Source: Paenibacillus periandrae (lineage in GTDB: Bacteria; Bacillota; Bacilli; Paenibacillales; NBRC-103111). From it: a stretch of 64,000 nucleotides of DNA. Position 1 is the first letter of the stretch, and each line of letters opens with the position of its first letter. The DNA is taken from the NCBI RefSeq assembly GCF_022458865.1, contig NZ_JAJNMU010000037.1:1-64000 (forward strand). Direction: 5' to 3'. This document shows, piece after piece, positions 7,757 to 15,769 of the stretch. The translations under genes were made by a program, and so were the position numbers. The notes beneath the pieces are model-generated. The model was not told where the DNA came from. It did no database searches and saw only the letters and a list, made by a program, of their open reading frames with translations.

Positions 7757-8376
7757 TATTCCTCGTAGCTTAATCGCAAATTGGACAAAAACACCATACT
7801 CTCGTCAACCGACCTGTTAATATAGTCAATGATTTCAAAGTTATTGTTGTTAAACAGCTCCAGCGTTTCATTCGTAAGGTCTTCATCAATTGTAAAGTCC
7901 TTTCTCAGCAAATCTAGTAAGGCAGGTAAGTATTCGCTGTTATACCCGTCAATATTCACGGTAGGTAGTACATGCTGATGAAGTTTCATAGAATATTGTT
8001 TTGTAATTCTTCCGTTTAGTCTTGCAAAATCACGATAAGCGACTAGTGCTTTATCCTTCAATTGCTGAGGAGATGCGAATCCTACGATTTTTAAATATAG
8101 TTCCAACCAAACTACATCCGAAATTAAGTGACATAAATAGCCAAGATAAAAGGGTTTATTCATAGTATCCTTGTAAGTATCATAAAAGCGAAAGTAGTTG
8201 ATACGACTTTTTCCACTTGCATCAATATCCTTAAAATGTGTTATTCCTTTTGCCACACCCATGAGCCCATGTATATCAGGTGCTATCCCCCCGAGCATAA
8301 ACTCGTTCTTGTTCTCAATACCTAACCTATCAGCCAATAGAGATGAAATACAATAGTGCATGATTCTTGAACCCAT
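7750..8376 (-). CDS. Zinc-dependent phospholipase C-like protein
   Basis: About 208 residues of the bacterial zinc-dependent phospholipase C/S1-P1 nuclease-like fold. Metal-ligand candidates are His near the N-terminus (RIMHYCISSLLADRL), the GGIAPDIHGL motif, THFKD, and the HLISDVVW helix with its HxxxD pattern. No signal peptide is visible, unlike secreted clostridial enzymes, so it is probably cytoplasmic and its substrate may not be a phospholipid. ATG at 8376 follows AAGGGGG by 7 bases; a TTG one codon earlier is possible. It is the right-most gene of the cassette-like run. Confidence 0.8.
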   Translation of the reverse strand: MGSRIMHYCISSLLADRLGIENKNEFMLGGIAPDIHGLMGVAKGITHFKDIDASGKSRINYFRFYDTYKDTMNKPFYLGYLCHLISDVVWLELYLKIVGFASPQQLKDKALVAYRDFARLNGRITKQYSMKLHQHVLPTVNIDGYNSEYLPALLDLLRKDFTIDEDLTNETLELFNNNNFEIIDYINRSVDESMVFLSNLRLSYEEYS

Positions 8377-8530
8377 CAATATGCCCCCTTCTTAAGCTAT
8401 AGACACTGTATTTATTTGCCTTTATCCATATTCTGATAAACATGGATATATTTCAATAGTCGTAAACTAACATGTTAATGACAATAAGATAGTAATTTGT
8501 GTAGTATCTAGGTCCAAAACAGTTGAGCGA

Positions 8531-8700
8531 CTATTGCTCCATTAAAGTTCTCCGATAGTTTAATGACAACCACTCTTTGGTCTCTATGCGATAAAGTTCA
8601 TCTTGTGTCATAATGCTTTTGCTTGGTTCAGATAAATACTTTGTCCAATTGATTGATTGCAGTGATTTGGCCCGTATAAATACCCACGTTATGTAATCAC
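8531..8700 (-). pseudogene. C-terminal gene remnant cut by a miniature element
   Basis: An open minus-strand frame of about 55 codons (ending LNYRRTLMEQ and a TAG at 8531-8533) is coherent up to base 8700, where the miniature element begins. I do not recognise the protein. The other side of the element does not obviously continue it, so the 5' part of the gene was lost or was deleted with the insertion. In the 612-base gap 8377-8988, this remnant, the element and a terminator are all I see. Confidence 0.45.
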
Positions 8701-8844
8701 TGTCGGGAATGAGATAATGTTCTTGTCAATTTCGGGAATGGGATAAAGTTCTTGTCATTGAAATTTGACAAGAACTTTATCCCATAACAAAAAAAAACGC
8801 GATTCACGCGGCAATTAATGAGATCAAGTTCTTGTCACCCGACA
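8701..8844. mobile_element. 144-bp IS21-like miniature inverted-repeat element
   Basis: The element starts TGTCGGG and ends CCCGACA. Inside are four copies of a GGGATAAAGTTCTTGTCA-like subrepeat: two direct at the left end (8704-8727 and 8732-8757), one inverted (8766-8785) and one direct near the right end (8819-8837). Copies two and three form a perfect palindrome with 20-bp arms. Multiple internal end repeats with TG..CA termini are typical of IS21-family ends, so this looks like an internally deleted derivative without istA/istB. I see no clear target duplication. Confidence 0.65.
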
Positions 8845-8885
8845 CTAAATTATTTCTAGGATACATTTTATAAGTTACAAGCAGA

Positions 8886-8933
8886 CAAAAAAAGCAGCCC
8901 AAGATTAGAAAACTGGTCTTGCGTTGCCTTTTT
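8886..8933 (-). terminator. Terminator of the AraC sensor-regulator gene
   Basis: An imperfect hairpin (AAGGCAACGCAAGA against TCTTGGGCTGCTT, minus strand) is followed by TTTTTTTG, about 60 bases beyond the stop codon at 8989. The opposite strand also ends in TTTTT, so it may work in both directions. Confidence 0.6.
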
Positions 8934-8988
8934 GTAATTCATTACACTTCCGTTTACCGATATTTAAAATTCCCATCCCAGCTATAGC

Positions 8989-11244
8989 TTAGTTGTTTAA
9001 ATAATTTTCCCGATACTGCCCCGGGGTACAACCTTCCAGCTTACGGAAATATCGAATAAAGTTCGCCGAAGTGTTGTATTTTAGCTTCTCAGCAATTTCC
9101 GATATTTTCATATCCGTTTCCACTAACCACTTCTTAGCCATCTTCATGCGATATTCAGATAAATACTCACTGAAATTGATACCTGTCTCTTTCCTAAAAA
9201 CTTTGGTTAGATAGTTAGGACTGTAGTTCATGCGGCGTGCACAAACCTCCAGTGTCAAGTCGGTGTCGAATCCTGATTCAATCATCCGAATAATTTCCAC
9301 TGAAATACTCTGGTATTGCACATTCCGTCGCTGTTCCAAATGCTCTACGATTGGGGCCACTACAGTATATTGAAACCACTGTTCAACTTGCTTGGCTGTT
9401 TTTAAGTTAAACAACTGAATAAATAATTCTTGTTCCGCCACATACAACCTGTTCGGATTGACTCCGGCATCTTTAATTGCTTGAAGAATTTGCAGCAACA
9501 GACGAATAAAGGACATGAAATAGGCTTCATGCGTCCGTTCATCGGAAGCTATTGTTGCAATAATTTGAGGAAGCAACTTGGAAGTCTGTTCCCGGTCTGC
9601 CACTTTGAGTGCATCAAGGAGTTGCTGTTCAAGCACGTCAGGATAATTTTGCGGAACCTCTTGGTCCGGTTGTACTTCTTCAATGAATAGAATCGATTCT
9701 TCGCCCAGCTTCATCCGATAATTCAAGGCAGACAATGATTCCTTGTAGGCAATCCGTATATCCTTTACATCATTAAAGACTCTGCTGAAGCCGATACTGA
9801 TTTTGAGCTCAAGATATTGTTTAACCATACTCATAATGTGTTGGGCCTTTGCATCAAGGAACGCTTTAAACTGATGGGATTCCGACACTGAGCTGCCAAT
9901 CAAGGTCACTTGCGATTCCCCCATTACAACAGGGAGCAGGCGATATTCTTTATCAATGAGTTCTGAAACCATATTATTCAAGGCAAACATGAGCAAATCC
10001 CGGTCCTGCTCCTGAAATCTCGTGCCTGCAAGCGTATCGATTTGTATCGACATGACGCTCATGTCTTTCCATCGGAGTGGGTGTTCAAACAACTCTAACT
10101 TATCATGGATTTCTGCCTTGTCCGTATCACTCTGGAAAAGCTTAAAAACGAAATATTCTTTTATTTGATAGGATTGCCCCTGCATTTCTTGTAAAAGTTG
10201 GTGCTCTTGCTGAAGAAGCCCCCGGAATCGCTCATTCATAAATTCGAATTCATCTTTCGTAACTTCCAGACCGTCGAATTCCGGCGAACTTCGTACAGCT
10301 TCGTACAACCTCCGTATTGGCTTGTACATTTTCCTTGAACCCAGATACGAAATAAGCAAAGCAACGGCCAGAATGGATAAGCATATAATAATCGTGAACC
10401 AACCGATATCCTGATATTCTTTATTCAGCTCATCAATGGAAATAATGGATACATAGATCCACCCGTTGTAAGCCGATTTGAGGTAACTAATCCCTACGCG
10501 CTCTTTCGACGTACGAGTACTGTAGTAGCCTTGAGCATCAGTGGCAGAAATCAATTTGCCGCCATAAGGTAAAACATCGAATTGTTTTCCCAAAACCGTA
10601 GCATCATTACCGGCAAACACGAATCTTGTATCATTCATAACTAAAACATGACTCTTCTTATCGCGAGTAATCAATTTGTTGATCTCGTACTGTGGGATGG
10701 ACAAAATAATTAGTCCAGTGGGGTTGGAGGAGAAGGCCGGAATCTTTTTGACCAACATCATGGCGGAAGGTGAAGCTATCCAAAATGAAGTTCTCGGGTC
10801 GTTTACCAAATGATCGAATTCTCTCATTTCACTATCGGAAAGTGTAGTCAATCCGGTATCACTAACCGACCACTTATTTGTCAGACTAATTAACTCCATG
10901 TTCATCGCACCAAGTTCACTACTTAACAGCGTATTCATCCCATCAATCAAATCATGTACCGATCTAACGCTACTGGCATCGCTTTGCATGTTTTCTCGCA
11001 ACGCAGTAATAACTCTAGGCTGGTTCATATACTGTATGGCAGAATAGTCAATCAATCGTAGCAGTTGCTCAATTCGCAACTCGGTTTGCTGCAGCATCTG
11101 CTGATTGCTTTCATACATTTTGGTCTGCAAAGTGCTAGACGCCGTATAATAGGAAAAAATGCCCAGAACGATGACAGGGAATGTTCCGAGCAGTAATCCA
11201 AACCATATGAGTTTTGACATAAAAGACGATACATGCAATTTCAT
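8989..11244 (-). CDS. Membrane-anchored AraC-family sensor-regulator
   Basis: A 751-residue regulator of the type common in Paenibacillus beside LplB/YtcP transporters. Two membrane segments (about residues 12-32, and 283-303 with IIICLSILAVALLISYLGS) enclose an extracellular sensor of roughly 250 residues, probably a Cache domain. A cytoplasmic linker follows, and residues 645-745 are an AraC-type double helix-turn-helix (DLTLEVCARRMNYSPNYLTK, then MKISEIAEKLKYNTSANF). It probably senses an extracellular sugar and activates the adjacent transporter and glycosidase genes, although it has its own promoter. The start ATG is preceded by GGAGG. Confidence 0.9.
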   Translation of the reverse strand: MKLHVSSFMSKLIWFGLLLGTFPVIVLGIFSYYTASSTLQTKMYESNQQMLQQTELRIEQLLRLIDYSAIQYMNQPRVITALRENMQSDASSVRSVHDLIDGMNTLLSSELGAMNMELISLTNKWSVSDTGLTTLSDSEMREFDHLVNDPRTSFWIASPSAMMLVKKIPAFSSNPTGLIILSIPQYEINKLITRDKKSHVLVMNDTRFVFAGNDATVLGKQFDVLPYGGKLISATDAQGYYSTRTSKERVGISYLKSAYNGWIYVSIISIDELNKEYQDIGWFTIIICLSILAVALLISYLGSRKMYKPIRRLYEAVRSSPEFDGLEVTKDEFEFMNERFRGLLQQEHQLLQEMQGQSYQIKEYFVFKLFQSDTDKAEIHDKLELFEHPLRWKDMSVMSIQIDTLAGTRFQEQDRDLLMFALNNMVSELIDKEYRLLPVVMGESQVTLIGSSVSESHQFKAFLDAKAQHIMSMVKQYLELKISIGFSRVFNDVKDIRIAYKESLSALNYRMKLGEESILFIEEVQPDQEVPQNYPDVLEQQLLDALKVADREQTSKLLPQIIATIASDERTHEAYFMSFIRLLLQILQAIKDAGVNPNRLYVAEQELFIQLFNLKTAKQVEQWFQYTVVAPIVEHLEQRRNVQYQSISVEIIRMIESGFDTDLTLEVCARRMNYSPNYLTKVFRKETGINFSEYLSEYRMKMAKKWLVETDMKISEIAEKLKYNTSANFIRYFRKLEGCTPGQYRENYLNN

Positions 11245-11415
11245 GAATTAAGCCTCCGTGATCGTGCTTTGGCAAACACTGTATTTTGTGTAGCAACCTA
11301 TCGCTCGTGGAATCAAATAGTCAAAGGCAACAACGACATGAGCGGGACTTCGTCTGTCATGCAGACAACCCTTTTTCATGCCGTAATTACCTGTCATACA
11401 ACTATTGAATCTCGT

Positions 11416-12288
11416 CTATCCCTTTACCGAGCCAAGCAGTACACCTTTGGCAAAATGCTTCTGCAAGAATGGATATAAGACCAAAACGGGCACCGCGGCA
11501 ACCACGATTACGGCATATTTGATACTTTCTGGCGGAACGACAGTTTCCGTCAAGGAACTGGCATCCGTAAAGCCGCCAGATGAAAGCAGAACGATTTGCC
11601 GGAGCCAGACTTGAATCGGCCACATGTTGGCATTATTAATGTATATTACCGCATTGAAATAGGAATTCCAATGCCCAACGGCATAGAACAGTCCAAAAGT
11701 TGCCATAGCCGGTAGCGACAACGGCACAACGATGCTGAACAAAATCTTTAAATCGTTGCAGCCGTCTATTTTAGCCGATTCTTCCAGCCCTTCGGGCAGC
11801 TGCTGAAAAAAGTTGCGCAGCAAAATTAAATTGAAGGCACTGATTGCCGAGGGAAGCCATAACGACCAATACGTATCCAGCATTCCCATACTCTTGACCA
11901 CAAGGTAAGTTGGGATCAGTCCGCCATTGAACAACATGGTGAACACGATGATCAGCATCAATTTACTTCGGCCACGCAGTGTCTTTTTGGCCAACGGGTA
12001 AGCCATTAGCGTGGTAAGCAACAAATTGATGAATGTGCCGACAACGGTAATGAAGATCGTGCCGAGCAGACTGCGATAGATGATTTTGGAATCAAAAATG
12101 AATCGGTACGCCTCCCATGTAATATGTTCTGGAAATAGCACGATTTTTTTGACGAGCAGCTCTTCCGAGCCAACCAATGAACCTGAAATCACATAAAGGA
12201 ACGGAAGAACAGTCACGATTCCTACGAAGAAAAGTACGATTAGGTTAAATACATCGAAAACTTTGCCTCCAAATGAATGTTCTTTCAT
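11416..12288 (-). CDS. Sugar ABC transporter permease, YtcP/LplC type
   Basis: About 290 residues with six predicted membrane helices. The binding-protein-dependent permease signature is EESAKIDGCNDLKILFSIVV (EAA loop), and the end PFLQKHFAKGVLLGSVKG is typical of the LplC/YtcP subfamily. I moved the start from the first possible codon to the ATG at 12288 because AAGGGG lies 9 bases before it; this is one base past the stop of the upstream permease, so translation is probably coupled. It forms an importer with the LplB-type permease and the lipoprotein at 15770. No ATPase gene is adjacent; the family usually shares a generic MsmX-type ATPase. Confidence 0.92.
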   Translation of the reverse strand: MKEHSFGGKVFDVFNLIVLFFVGIVTVLPFLYVISGSLVGSEELLVKKIVLFPEHITWEAYRFIFDSKIIYRSLLGTIFITVVGTFINLLLTTLMAYPLAKKTLRGRSKLMLIIVFTMLFNGGLIPTYLVVKSMGMLDTYWSLWLPSAISAFNLILLRNFFQQLPEGLEESAKIDGCNDLKILFSIVVPLSLPAMATFGLFYAVGHWNSYFNAVIYINNANMWPIQVWLRQIVLLSSGGFTDASSLTETVVPPESIKYAVIVVAAVPVLVLYPFLQKHFAKGVLLGSVKG

Positions 12289-12289
12289 T

Positions 12290-13267
12290 TTAATATACCC
12301 CTTCCTCACCCATTTTTTTCGACAGCGTATTCGCAGAGATAACAAGAATGAGACTCACCACTGATTTGAAAAGCCCTACCGCGGTGCTATAACTGAATTG
12401 CGCATTGATTAACCCCGATGTATAGACATACGTATCAAATACTTCCCCGACTTCACGATTTCCCGAATTCAACATCAGAAAAATCTGCTCAAAACCTGTA
12501 TCAAGAAAACTGCCGAGTCGTAAAATGAGCAGGATAACAATCGTAGTCCGAATAGCTGGAATCGTAACATTCCAGAGCTGATCCCATCGGTTAGCACCAT
12601 CCATCTTAGCAGCCTCATAAAGCTGTGTGTCAACTCCCGCAAGAGCCGCTAGAAAAATGATGGTCCCCCATCCCGTTTCTTTCCAAATCACCTGTGATGT
12701 AATAATTGTACGAAACCAATCATGATTGAGTAGAAAATTAATCTTGTTTGCACCAAGCGAAGCAAGCGCTTCATTAATAATCCCACCTTCTGTCGTCAAC
12801 ATCGTATAAGACAAGCTTGCTACGACAACCCAGGAAATAAAGTGCGGAACATAAATCACGGTTTGTACAAACCGCTTGAAAACTTGCACTCGAACTTCAT
12901 TTAACATTAGTGCCAGTATAATTGGAAGCGGAAAGAAGAAAAGGAGGTTGTACACCGCCATGAGGAACGTATTTTTAAACAGCATCCAAAATGAAGGATC
13001 TGTGAAAAAGCGCTCAAAGTGCTTCATCCCAACCCAGTGACTATTCAGAATTCCTGCGAATGGCTGATAATCCTGAAAAGCGATTACAACACCAAGCATG
13101 GGTAAATATTTAAACAATATAAAAAACAGGATGCCGGGAATCAGCATGACGTATAGAAGCTTTTCTCTTTTTAAGTCTGAAAGGAGCTGCTTATAATATC
13201 CCCGTTCATTCACTTTCGGCAACACAGCCTGACGCCCCTCTCCGTTCCGAGCCAAAATCTTGTTCAT
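12290..13267 (-). CDS. Sugar ABC transporter permease, LplB type
   Basis: A 325-residue permease with six membrane helices. The N-terminal KREKLLYVMLIPGILFFILF helix and the LPMLGVVIAFQDYQPF segment mark the LplB subfamily, and the EAA loop is LYEAAKMDGANRWDQLWNVT. It is translated just ahead of the YtcP-type permease. Substrates in this subfamily are often oligosaccharides or uronides released by glycosidases; here the neighbouring six-hairpin glycosidase suggests the same. Confidence 0.92.
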   Translation of the reverse strand: MNKILARNGEGRQAVLPKVNERGYYKQLLSDLKREKLLYVMLIPGILFFILFKYLPMLGVVIAFQDYQPFAGILNSHWVGMKHFERFFTDPSFWMLFKNTFLMAVYNLLFFFPLPIILALMLNEVRVQVFKRFVQTVIYVPHFISWVVVASLSYTMLTTEGGIINEALASLGANKINFLLNHDWFRTIITSQVIWKETGWGTIIFLAALAGVDTQLYEAAKMDGANRWDQLWNVTIPAIRTTIVILLILRLGSFLDTGFEQIFLMLNSGNREVGEVFDTYVYTSGLINAQFSYSTAVGLFKSVVSLILVISANTLSKKMGEEGVY

Positions 13268-13418
13268 CTGTCCATCTCACCTTTCCGTCAGCTTGTATAT
13301 TGCAATTGTAATTGTCTGACTGCGTTTCCGTCGATAATCATCTCGTTGCTTCTCGCAGATGAAACTCAATAAAAGCCGGAATATGGGGGCTGTCGCAATC
13401 ATTTTCTGCTGAATGCAT

Positions 13419-15431
13419 CTAGATGATGCAAGGGGTTGGTTCACCTTCGTGAACCACAACGCCGTCACAAACAATCTTGCAATGTCCTGGGTTCAAATGA
13501 ATATCGATCATTCGCCCACGATAAGAATAACCTGTAATCGACATACTTCCCTCAGATACCGGCTGCGGATTTACAACAAGGTTTCCGTTTGCTCCAGGCT
13601 TGAACCCGGCTAGACCAAATAAAATGGCTTCTGCGCCAGAGAGGCCTGCAATGACATTTGCACGTTTGTGCGCAGGGACAGCTGGGCGGTCACAGTAATG
13701 TTCTTGCGGATAGTAAGGTAAGTGCTTGCCCATCCAGAACAATCGTTTCAGCACATCCCAGGCAAGCTTGTGTTCTCCGATCTCCCAGAGTGTTAGTGCG
13801 AGCATTGTCGCTTCACCCGTGTAACAACCACCGCCAGACCAGTCTGGATCGTTCAGCTCATAATGAATCGTATCTTCTGCTGATATGCTGCTTACACCGT
13901 AAGGGGCGAGGAAAGCGCCATCACGAAGATGAGAAAGCAGAGCAGTTTTCATCTGATCCGTGCAAACTCCCATTCGTAACGTATCGTAGGCCTGGATGGT
14001 GTACACTTTCTCTACGTGTCCACTTGGAAAGCGGCAAATAAACCACCCAGACTCCTCATCCCACAGATGCTCTCGGATCGAACTTCGGATACGTTCTGCC
14101 TTGTCCCGCCAGTCTGCGGCTTCTTCTTTACCCAACTGCTCAGCTAAATCTGCTAACCGATCGTAGCACCAAGCACGCTCTGCGTTTGGACTGGATACGA
14201 CATGATCGTGCGCGGCACTGCGCATTTCCAACAAATTACGTTGCGTGCCATAATCGAGCAGTTCACCCCAGGCTGGCAGCCTGCTCTCTTCGCTCAATAT
14301 CAATTTACGCAACACCTCATAAAGTTCGGTCCCCTCACCATGTTGTTCAATATTGCTCCAAACTAAATTGAAGAATGACCAAAGGCTATATGAGTAGGGG
14401 ACGTCCTTGCCAACGCCGCTAGGCGAAAAGCGAGAATGTGATTCTATGCCGCTATTCGCCATAAGGCGCGCTAGCTCCAACATCTTCTCACTGCCAATCA
14501 TCATAGCGAGCAATTTACCTGCATAACCGCCGGTATCCCACGGGTAGCAACAAATCCCCGCTCCCTCTATGCCCGACACTGCAGGAAATGGTTGCATAGC
14601 GAAATCGGGATGTTCCCATAAGCAGATTAAACCGCTGACAATCGAGCGCTTGTAATAGTCTTCGAGTCCGGGGATGTCACTTTTCAACTGTGGCACGGAG
14701 GAGCAAAACCGACTGATCCGTTCCTGCCAAACCTGATCTGTTCGCTTTTCCCAAATCGCCAAGCTTTCCGAAACATCGCATTCCTCACCACTGTTCATCA
14801 AGACTACAGCCATGCGGCAAACCAGTTCCTCACCTGGTTCTAGTAAGACAGGCAAAGAATCCTCTCGTAGCAGAACCATTCTTACGTCTTGATTTTCCCA
14901 TTGATGTTGACCGATTTGATGTGCGATTTCTCCTAGTGGCGGATGACCATAATCCCAATCGTCCAAAGGTTGAGAACTGAGGTGACCCGGACTTAATTCA
15001 GGCTGAACACAGACCTCTATACTTCGCTCCAAGCGATTAGTAATGGAGAGGCTTAACAGAAATCCAGGTCTGTCCACAAGCGGTACAAGCCGACTAGTAA
15101 CATACAAGGAGATGAGACGATCCTCTACAAAATAATGATATGTTCCGCCTCGCGTTATCCGATCCGGCCGCCACTCACTTCCTGCTAATAAGAGCCCGCA
15201 GTCTCCTTTACCAAGATTTCCGTTATCTCGAACGATATGTTGGTCAGCTTCAATATTTAGAATCAACTCAACATCTCTTGCGGCAAATGGCGGCGCAAAT
15301 AGGCTTTTCACCCCTGCGACCGTGTTGACAAGTGGAGCGACTGTACTTCTGCCGCTTCCGACCCAAATGTGATTAGACGGAGCAAGACTCGATCTAAGGT
15401 CAAAAGCAAAATCATTCAATTTAGCATCCAT
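13419..15431 (-). CDS. Six-hairpin glycosidase (MGH1/GH63-like)
   Basis: A 670-residue cytoplasmic protein without signal peptide. The N-terminal 230 residues look like a beta-sandwich, and residues 260-600 form an (alpha/alpha)6 barrel: GAGICCYPWDTGGYAGKLLA contains the conserved DTG-type substrate loop, AERAWCYDRLADLAEQLG and CYTGEATMLALTLWEIGEH match barrel helices. It resembles MGH1-like or GH63/GH37-related enzymes that cut alpha-linked di- or oligosaccharides. The likely catalytic acid is the Asp of that loop, but I cannot assign the pair. It lies between permease and binding-protein genes of one importer and has a candidate AraC operator upstream. Confidence 0.75.
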   Translation of the reverse strand: MDAKLNDFAFDLRSSLAPSNHIWVGSGRSTVAPLVNTVAGVKSLFAPPFAARDVELILNIEADQHIVRDNGNLGKGDCGLLLAGSEWRPDRITRGGTYHYFVEDRLISLYVTSRLVPLVDRPGFLLSLSITNRLERSIEVCVQPELSPGHLSSQPLDDWDYGHPPLGEIAHQIGQHQWENQDVRMVLLREDSLPVLLEPGEELVCRMAVVLMNSGEECDVSESLAIWEKRTDQVWQERISRFCSSVPQLKSDIPGLEDYYKRSIVSGLICLWEHPDFAMQPFPAVSGIEGAGICCYPWDTGGYAGKLLAMMIGSEKMLELARLMANSGIESHSRFSPSGVGKDVPYSYSLWSFFNLVWSNIEQHGEGTELYEVLRKLILSEESRLPAWGELLDYGTQRNLLEMRSAAHDHVVSSPNAERAWCYDRLADLAEQLGKEEAADWRDKAERIRSSIREHLWDEESGWFICRFPSGHVEKVYTIQAYDTLRMGVCTDQMKTALLSHLRDGAFLAPYGVSSISAEDTIHYELNDPDWSGGGCYTGEATMLALTLWEIGEHKLAWDVLKRLFWMGKHLPYYPQEHYCDRPAVPAHKRANVIAGLSGAEAILFGLAGFKPGANGNLVVNPQPVSEGSMSITGYSYRGRMIDIHLNPGHCKIVCDGVVVHEGEPTPCII

Positions 15432-15568
15432 AACTTTTCCATCCTTCTAAGTCATTTTTTGGCTGTAACTTAAACGTGTGGCTATTTCCGCCACTTCAAC
15501 ATATTTAAGTGCATATGCGTATTACTGTAAATATTCATAAAGTGGGTGCTTCAACGAGTATTTACTCC

Positions 15569-15603
15569 AGTATTCATCTTCTTTCCTTGTACATTCAATT
15601 TCT
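15569..15603. promoter_or_regulatory. Tandem direct repeat, AraC operator candidate (glycosidase)
   Basis: Two copies of a 14-base motif, AGTATTCATCTTCT and TACATTCAATTTCT, are spaced 21 bases start to start. They sit about 140 bases upstream of the glycosidase start. The same arrangement occurs upstream of the esterase (26009) and mannosidase (34134) genes. Direct repeats one helical double turn apart fit AraC-family binding. Confidence 0.6.
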
Positions 15604-15677
15604 GTTGTCACGCAAACCGTTTTATACATAACGAAGCGCCATTGTGACAAAATATGATTAATCTGCATATTCAAAAG

Positions 15678-15710
15678 AGCCTTAGAATTTTAGGTCAATT
15701 CTAAGGCTTT
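15678..15710 (-). terminator. Terminator of the binding-protein gene
   Basis: Perfect hairpin with arms AGCCTTAGAATT/AATTCTAAGGCT, followed on the minus strand by CTTTTG. It lies about 60 bases beyond the stop codon at 15770. The 338-base gap 15432-15769 holds this and the operator candidate and no gene. Confidence 0.8.
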
Positions 15711-15769
15711 CTGTGATAAAGTTATAATAAGTGAAGCTTCACTCTTAAACTTACGTCACAGCAGTTGTG

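Noticed and set aside
8701..8844. CRISPR-like array, because of the repeated TTCTTGTCA motif
   Set aside because: Only four copies, in both orientations and with unequal spacing, inside an element with terminal inverted repeats; no cas genes.
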